From: Epichloe hybrida
Lineage: Eukaryota > Ascomycota > Sordariomycetes > Hypocreales > Clavicipitaceae
Length of the DNA: 64,000 nt
NCBI GenBank assembly: GCA_019022495.1
Contig: JAFEKR010000024.1
Coordinates: forward strand, 372,001-436,000
Direction of reading: 5' to 3'
Made by a program: the position numbers and the translations under genes
The notes under the pieces: generated by a model
Database searches by the model: none
What the model was told of the DNA's origin: nothing
The model's input: the letters and a program-made list of their open reading frames with translations, nothing else
Shown: piece after piece, positions 56,381-64,000 of the stretch
How positions within the stretch are numbered: position 1 is the first letter of the stretch
Layout of the letters: each line of letters opens with the position of its first letter

Positions 56381-56638
56381 TGTTGGATGCACCAAGGTCC
56401 TGCGCAGGTAATAAATCCCGTATAAATTCGAAGTCAATGATAGATAGTTTTCTAGCTAGGAAAGAGAGAGAAGGGAGGGAAAGTCTAGATGCTAGAAAAG
56501 TGGGCGAAATCCGTATGTAAGGCATAAAAGGGGGTGGCGAATTAATACAGCTAATCATATTACGTGCATCGCGCCAGACCTACAATTAGTCTAGTCTTTA
56601 GCCATGATTAAACTAATAAAGATCCGAAGGAATTAACA
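56381..56638 (-). repeat. Copia Y 3' LTR (258 bp)
   Basis: Third copy of the 258-bp LTR; starts TGTTGGATGCACC and ends TTAACA. A small open frame spanning it (56332-56520) is not a gene. Confidence 0.92.
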
Positions 56639-59600
56639 CTAGCAATCTCTCTTTTTCCTTTATAGCTAAAGAGCTTAAAAATGTAATAAAAATCAGATTA
56701 AAGGAAAGTATATATAAGTGAATCCCTTAATAGGAATCCGCTGCTCTAATTAGCTATCGCGGCATTAGTTAATTAAATTAATCCATTATTCCTTGCCTAA
56801 GCTCCTGTTTCCTAATATCATAGGTCTCTTTACCTATCCTTTAACACGAATCATTAATTCATTTAAATTAATCAAAGAGGAAAGTAATGAATTTGGCAAT
56901 GCTTTTGTTATTATATCTGCCAGATTATTATTACTATTAATTCACCTAACTTCGTAGATCTTATGCCTTTTGTATAATTAACAAAGAGCTATAATATTAA
57001 TTATTAGTCTCTTCTTCTTTATAGTTCCTAGCTTCATAAGATATTTATGTAATAAAAAAGAATTAGTATAAAGAATCGTAGGAATTTAAGGTATCTTTAA
57101 TTAATCTGTGATCTAATATAGAGTTATGGAAATCACGTAGGCAATATCTACGCCTTAAACCATACTATATAACTTAGAGGTAAGCGCGCTATAAGTAACT
57201 CTCTTGCTCTTTATTAAGCTATATATAATAATATTGCCTTTTATAATAAAGGTATTATTGTCTTGCATTATCTCGTTGCTAATTATAATTACGTATCTAA
57301 TCTGTGAGCTTAAATCCTTATTATTAGCAAGCAATCTATCTATAAACACGAAGAGCTTTACCTCTTTAAGAACTAAAGGAATATATTATAGTCCGCGTTA
57401 TTAATTCTTAATCTGCTATTTAAGGCGTTTATTAAGGCATGCGATATCTTCCCTAGAGGGTTTTTAGTATTAAGCTATAATTAAAAGGTTGTATAAAGCC
57501 TCCGGTTAACATATAGTTACGATGTAGCTTCCTTACGCTTATTACTCTATATAATCTTGCTTTACTATTAAGGATTAAGGATTAACTTCCTTAATCTTCT
57601 AACTCTAACCTTTCTAGGTTAAGATTAGCGAATTATTAGTGTTCTAGGTTAAGATATAGCTATTAAAGATAAGGGGGTTCTTGGTGGTTAATCATTGCTT
57701 TTCTTTAGCTATGAAATTAGCTTTCTAGAGCTCTTTCTCTTCTTTTTAAAAGAAGTTATTATTGCTTAGGCCTAATGTATTGTTGGTTTGTATTCTAATA
57801 ATACTAAAGAGATTCTTATTATTCAGGGCTGTGATTAATAAGCAGGGATTGTAGGTTAAAGTTATTATATTAAGGTTATCCCTATGGTAACGGAAGTACA
57901 TTACCTACTAGTAGGTTCTAGCCTCTGTAATTCTGTAAAGAGGTCTAATTATTTAATTACAGTCCCTTCTAGAAAGAGATATGTAATTTACTTTGGTAAT
58001 CTCATGATAATTAGCCTTGTTAGCACTGTGTGTAATTGAGTGTAAGCTTATGTGATATTACGAATCTAAAGGTAAATGCCTCTTTTTCTTAATAATAGAG
58101 CGATAGCTATGATTAGTTGTTAGCTTGCTTGTTATATTGTCGGCAATTACGTCAGGATGAATTCCTTTCCTTTATTATTATAGCCTTGTATAATAAGATA
58201 AGATTTCTTATATAGTAAATCCGTTCCTTTGCCTTTAATCTCTCTAACTATATAAGAATTGAAGATTCTATAACCTCTGTGCTTCGCTAGGTTAAACTTA
58301 ACGAATTTAAACATATTATAAGCTTATAGAGCGTTAATCTTAGCTTAATTAGACTACTTAAAGGGTTTTCCTAGGGTTATAATCCTTCCTTCTTAGCGGA
58401 GCTAAAGGGTAAGGTTCTAATTAGCCTCTTCCTTTACTATAAGGAATACTATGCTTAGCATCTCTCTAGTTATAATCTCTTAAATAAAGGCCTTCTCTTA
58501 ATCTTTATTTATAAGTATATAGAGCTAAACTAGGCTAATGTCCTTCTTAGGGCTATAAGGTCTTCTTTTCCTTACTTTTGTTCCTTTAGGGTGTAGTAAT
58601 AAGTCTTTAACTTAATAGCTTTCTCTTAGGGCCTTTTAGGCTTTATAAGCCTCTTTATTAGACTCTCCTACACTTATGAATTACACTATAAGGGCCTTTC
58701 TTAGTCTCCCTTGCTTTCTCTTAGCTAGTATCTGCTACTCTTTACTATTTTCTATTAGAGAATCTCTTTTATTAGTAATAGTTAGTTATATAGTTGCTTC
58801 TTCCTTTATATTACTAGGCTTTATCTCCTATTACTCTAGTATATTATAGGGCTTTATCTCCTGCTACTCTAGTCCCTTTGTAATATATAGGTCTTTATAA
58901 TAGGGCTTTATTACTATAGAGTAAAACTTTACTAGGCTATAGGGTATATTAATAGTATAAGTCTCTCTATTAGTAGTAAGTAGCTTATATAGGCTATGCT
59001 AGCTACCTTTCTCTCTCTATACGTGTATATTAGCCTACAGGGGTAGCTAATATATAGGTACTATATTAGGGCCGTTCTAGGCTCTAAGGGTATTACAGAC
59101 TTGCTATAAAGCTAGAAGATATTAGACTTTATCTGTTACCTTATAAATTACCTTAGTATATTAAATAATAAAGACGCTTAGTAGTAACTTATCTATTATC
59201 TATGGGTAGCCTCTAAAGACTAGTATAGTTAAGATAATACTATTTAGGCCTATAGAGTTATTAATAGCCTTGACAGCTATTTAGAGGTGTTACTCTAGCG
59301 TGAGATCTGTTCTAATTAAGTCTATAATAATATTATAGGCTTAGCGTAGAGGTCTGTGGTATCTCTTAACCTTTCTAATACTATTATAGGCTTTGATTAG
59401 CATCTTACTGGTTTTAATTAATATTAATTAAGCATAATATCTAAACTTAGCGAAAGTGAAGTTATTACTAGTATTATAGATAATCTAATCTAGAGGTCCG
59501 AGATAAGTATTAATCTAATATTCGCGGATTGCATCCTAGATATCTTAAGCCTTCTACTTCTTTGGATTAAGGAATTAGGCTACCTAGAATAATATTACTA

Positions 59601-62600
59601 AATTAATAATGTGAAGCACTAGTTAGCTATTGATTTGTATAATATTAATAATAATCTTGTAGTTAAATTCGTGGTTATCTTTGATTATAAACTTAAATTA
59701 ACTAGGGGCCTTTCTATGCATTTAGTAATAGTAGCAGACTTTAGTTAATTCCTTAATTACCTAGCGCTTAACTTTGTAACTAGCTTAGTAAAGGATCTTT
59801 GTGAGTTATTAAACGGAAGGATAACTAAGTTAATAATATAATTAACGGATATCTCCTTCTAAAAGGTAGAAGGCGACTATTTCCTTTGCTTCTAGTAATT
59901 ACTAAGGATATCCCTATTGTCACATAATAGGTATAGTCTTGTTACCTTAGATAAGCATGTTAGCAAGGTTATTAATCTTGACTTATATCTTATCTATATT
60001 GGTAATTAAGAAGAGAAAGGGGGTAGCTATATTAAGGATATAAAATTCAAGCTCTCTAAGTTCTATAGGTATATAAAGGATTCCTCTTATAACTACTAAT
60101 CTAGCGCTAAATATGATAATTTAGGGTTCGCAAGGGGTTACCTTTAATAAAGGCATTAATCTTAATAAAGCCTTTACTTATATCTCTCCTATAGTTAACT
60201 TTCCTATAGTGCTAGTGTTAGGCATAATCCCTCTAAAGACCTCTTTAGAATAGCGTTCTTTAGAGATATAGTAAATTAAGCCTTTATTACACTCTTATGG
60301 CTTATAAAGCTCCTACCTAAGGAATATGTGTTAGAAGGCTTGATTATTTAGGGTTATAAGGATATTAATATTAGTGGCATTATAGTTAGTCTGTAATCCA
60401 GAGTAGAAGAATTATGTAATACTTAGGTGTGCTATTAATAGTAGCTTCTCTATATTATTATTATTATCTTTAGCTTCTATGTAAGCTAAAAGATATAATT
60501 CCTAATTCTAACCTAAGCCTTTATTAGGCTTATTATTATCCTACCCTTTATAGGAGGTAAGGAATACCTAGAATCTCTTCTCTAAAGGGGGTATATAATA
60601 TGTTTTACTAGCCTACTAGTAGTCCTTTTCCTTTTAATATTCTTTGGCGGAGTAATTTAAAGACTAGTAGCTACTCTTATTATATATAAAGTAGCGCTTA
60701 GTGCTTAGCCTAGGGCTTTGCCTATAATAGCTTCCTTTACCATAGGGGGATAATCACTATTCGTACTAATAATTAGTGAATATAGCCTCTGGAGGGTCTC
60801 CTTATTAGTACTAAAGGTATTAGGAGGACTTCCTATTTAATTCTATAATAGTAATTACCTTATAAAGGTCTCTAGTAAGACTCTTAAAGCCTATGGAGTG
60901 TATATATTCTACTATCTAACATTTAGGCATACTAGCTATAGTGTTTAAGGCCTGCTTATAGAGTTTAGTATTTACTATCTTAGTAAGGTATAGGCCTTTG
61001 TAAATCTTCTTAAGGGTTAATAATATAATCTTAAGGCACTTAAGCTTGCTTTTATTAGGGTTTCTCTTAATTATGCTCTTTAGTATTATACTACTTTATT
61101 TATAGTAATAGAATTACTAGTTACTTTCTGTCTTAAAGTATTAACAGACGCAAGTAATTATCTCTTTATAGGAATAGTTATTCCTCAAGAGGTAATTAAG
61201 GTAGTATTACTTAGTATTACTTATTAATATAATAGGGAAAGCCTTCTAATAATATGTTTAAGGAAGGTTAATTCTATTACACTTGTTTTTAAAGAGTGTA
61301 ATCTTTAGCATTAAGAAGTTATATAGCTTTCCACTATAGTAGTTACTATCCTTATACATCTTTGTAAGCTCTAAGATCTTCTTTATAATCTAATCTTTAG
61401 AGGGGAATTGCTATAAAGGCACAATTTGTTATAAATAATAGTCCACTAGTCGTTCTTAATAATAATTATCTAGATAGAGCTATTAATATAATAGGGATTA
61501 TTATAGGGGTTCTTATAAGGGTTTAAGTAATCTCTAGGGTTAGGGAAGGTTAATTTCTAGGGTAGGTTATTAGGGCTATTAATATTAAGGCTCTAGGGGT
61601 TTAGAAGATTATAGTTATTCTTATAATCTTTCCTATGACTAAAGGGGTATTAAGGTTTAATAAAGCACTTCCTTAAGTAATACTAGGATTAAATATCCTA
61701 GCCCTTGCCTAATAAGGACGCTATAATCTTGTAAAGAATTGCGTAATTCTCTAATAACATCCTTAGATGCCCTTTTAAAGGTGTCTTTAGACTAGCCTTT
61801 GAAGTCTTCTTAGAATAATTCCTATAGGTTATTATCTCTCTATCCTTAATGTTTACTAAGGTTAATAAATCTTGTAATCTAGTTATTAAGCTTAAGCTAC
61901 GTAGTAGTCTTTGGATTTAGCTTAATAGATTCTTTCTAGTTATATAAGAATTCGTAAGTAAGCTATTAAAGGCATAGGGGTAATTTATACCTTTAAGGTC
62001 TCTTAGGGGTGATAATTAGAGCCTTACTATTACTAGTAGCCCTTCCTTTTATGAAAGGTCTAGATTCCTCTGCTATTTTTAACTATAAAAGGAATGTTAC
62101 TAATTTATTGGTTTTACTACTAATTAAGCTCCTGTGTTTACCTGTTGCTATTATAAGGTTCTTCTTTTGTATTTTAGGAGCATTATTACTTTAATAAAAT
62201 TAGAAGATTATAAAAATAGGAAAAACAGAAGAAAAAGTAGCGGAAGTAGTAAAAGTAATAATAAGAATAAAGCAATAAGAACAAATTACTAGAGATAAAG
62301 AAAGTAATAGAAGTTCTAAAAGTAACTAGAAAATAATAGAAAAAGTAATAAGGGAATAATAGGAATTACTACTTCCTGTTTTTTATAAAAAGGAGGGAAG
62401 GAGGTAATCTCTCTCTCTTACTAATAAGCATAGGGCGAATAGCACTAATAATAAAGGGGGTAAAAAATAAGCTATAGATGCTTATATAAATAGATTAAAG
62501 GTCTGTTAGATAAAGGGAATATTTATAGAGAAGTTATAGATATGTTAGCTAGCTTAGCTAAGGTTGTTTAACGTCAGGTTTGAAATAAATACCTCGCGGT

Positions 62601-62705
62601 AATAGATTCAGTTAGTTAGTTAGTTTTCTTGTAATAGATAATAAAATTAATAATTAATAATAATATCCTAGATAGATATAACAAAGTTATATCCCTAAGC
62701 CTAAG
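56381..62705 (-). mobile_element. Copia Y: second copy of the X family, minus strand, 5' end beyond window
   Basis: 3' LTR at 56381-56638, then internal sequence matching X along its whole length. A minus-strand stretch at 57349-57155 reads NNKDLSSQIRYVIII, then SKRVTYSALTSKLYSMV, the conserved Copia RNase H region. It is cut by LTR element W at 62706, at a point equivalent to about 54196 in X, so the 5' leader and LTR lie outside the window. Heavily RIPed. Confidence 0.9.
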
Positions 62706-62936
62706 TGTTGCGACAACCGGGTCAACATCGGGTTGACCACTAGGAAAGTGGAGCACGTGCGGCAACGCCGCACTGTGATTGGCCGCACCCGTACGCGAGG
62801 CACACACGTAACTCGCGTCCCCCTTTTCTTGTGGCCACACAACGCTATAGATAGCTTTAATCCTTAGACCTTATTATATTATTAAACCTAACCTTATGTT
62901 ACACTAGTGCATACCAATCCCTTAGTGTAACTAACA
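62706..62936 (+). repeat. Element W 5' LTR (231 bp)
   Basis: TG..CA ends; contains the hairpin pair GGGTCAACATCGGGTTGACC at 62718-62737. The left half keeps CpG and CpA dinucleotides, so it is little RIPed, unlike the adjoining gag. Confidence 0.75.
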
Positions 62937-63251
62937 CTGATTAGTGGTTAAAAAACCATAGATAAGCAAGGAATTACTTAAGAAGAGACCTTCCTTTAGC
63001 TACCTAAGGAAGTGTGCTAAAGGAAGATAGACTCTAGATACTAGATGTTAGGCTTCCTAGGGATTTAACTTTTTTTATTAGTAAGTCTCTGACTATTAAT
63101 AGAAGAATTAATCCTATTGTCTATTACAAGAAAACTAATTAACTAACTAAGAGTTTATAGCTATGTATAACTGCTTAAACCAGAGATTAAAAAACCCCTT
63201 AACTCTACTAGTTAAAAATCCCTTAGCCTCACTAGCTAGAGACTATTAACG

Positions 63252-64000
63252 ATGGCACCCCTAAGTAATAAACAAGCTTTATCCTAGACTACTAAAGAAA
63301 AGCAACCTGCCTAATTAAGACCTAATAAAGTAAGCCTACCTCTATGACTTTAAAAATATACCTTAGTTATTACTACTAACTAGGAGAGCTTAAGAGAACT
63401 AGATCCTTAGACTACTAAGGAATAGGAGCTTAATAACCATCTTGCTTAGATAATTAATGTCTATAAGAGTGGTTAATACAAAGATCTTACTCTTTAGGAG
63501 ATCTTCTGTAATAACCTTAATAGCTAGACAAAAGAAACACTTAATTAAGCTTCATAACCTTTAGTGCGCGAATTATAAGACTGCCTACGTAAGAATGGCG
63601 TCTATATTGTTCGAAATTAAAGCAGTAAGATTATTAAATTGTTAATTCAAGTCCTTAAAGAAGAAATAATATTATAGTAGCCTGAAAATAAAATCATAAA
63701 GCAAATCGCCATAGGCAAATTCCTCTCTTTAAATAATCCCACCCTTAAAAGCCCTCTAATTATAAGCCCTTTAATTCACACTACCCCTATTAATTACCCT
63801 TCAGTATACAACCCTCCTATATACAATCCCCTGATTAATAACCCTCATAATCCCACTTTAAATAACCCTCTAGCTATATAACCACCTCTAAGAAGAAACA
63901 CACCTTAACCCCTAACAAATCCGATAATTCCGCTGATTATCCCGGAACAACTAATTTAACAAATAACCCTAGCTATGCAAACAGTGATAATCCTATCTGA
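63252..64000 (+). pseudogene. Element W gag relic (partial)
   Basis: The frame starts MAPLSNKQALS and remains readable to the window end if stops at Trp/Gln positions are passed, with pieces such as ELNNHLA, stop, IINVYKSG, then LRKNGVYIVRN, IGKFLSLNNP and a Pro/Asn-rich tail. It resembles fungal Copia Gag in layout. Heavy RIP-type stops. Confidence 0.65.

Larger units (their letters stand above)
62706..64000 (+). mobile_element. LTR element W, probably Copia, + strand, leaves the window
   Basis: A GC-rich 231-bp segment (62706-62936) starts TGTTGCGACAACC and ends ACTAACA, interrupting Copia Y. The next bases, CTGATTAGTGGTTA, resemble the sequence just inside the X 5' LTR on the minus strand (CTAATTAGTAGTTA), suggesting a shared primer site. 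A gag-like frame starts at 63252. The partner LTR and target duplication are outside the window. Confidence 0.75.

Noticed and set aside
62009..62194. 61-codon + frame in Copia Y
   Set aside because: Antisense to the gag relic; duplicated in X with stops.
62616..62840. 74-codon minus frame across the Y/W junction
   Set aside because: Crosses the junction of two transposable elements and lies antisense in an LTR.

Overview
The window looks like nuclear DNA of a filamentous ascomycete, probably a Sordariomycete of the Hypocreales type; that placement is inferred from gene content and style, not from a search. Short GC-balanced islands hold intron-containing genes with small fungal introns (49-96 nt, GTRNGT donors, RCTRAC-like branch points). 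Long AT-rich blocks hold transposons in which CpA/TpG dinucleotides are scarce and Trp and Gln codons have become stops, the signature of repeat-induced point mutation (RIP).

Layout. 1-8988: a nest of decayed LTR retrotransposons, namely two chromodomain Gypsy copies arranged head-to-head as a large inverted repeat, Gypsy LTR fragments and a Copia 3' fragment. 9.0-14.9 kb: gene island with an MDR-family NADP-dependent oxidoreductase, a metacaspase and an unresolved hypothetical gene, followed by a small TA-flanked MITE (14928-15211). 15857-26330: a three-level nest. A Mutator-like element (MULE; 124-bp TIRs, 9-bp target duplication) was invaded by a hAT-like element (8-bp duplication) full of tandem arrays, which was invaded by a Copia element (220-bp LTRs, 5-bp duplication). 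26.3-38.1 kb: second island with a secreted cutinase/acetylxylan esterase (CE5), a relic exon, a Golgi-type glycosyltransferase, a conserved Ser-rich fungal protein of unknown function and the Rix1-complex WD40 protein Ipi3.

38.1-64 kb: second large repeat block. It opens with a 482-bp MITE carrying seven GCATATGC palindromes and the left end of a larger relative. A decayed unidentified element (38662-43105, resuming 54687-56380) is interrupted by Copia X (43111-54681). X is itself interrupted by Copia Z (47918-52716), a much less mutated + strand element with 81-bp LTRs that lacks an RNase H region. A second copy of X (Y, from 56381) is interrupted by a further LTR element (W, from 62706) that leaves the window.

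The six main genes do not form a pathway. They are ordinary core and secreted-protein genes stranded between transposon blocks. The strongest observations are the element-within-element structures with intact target duplications, the RNase H-less short-LTR Copia, and a TA-flanked MITE family with dense palindromic subterminal repeats and a putative larger partner next to it. No RNA gene, CRISPR array or biosynthetic cluster was seen.
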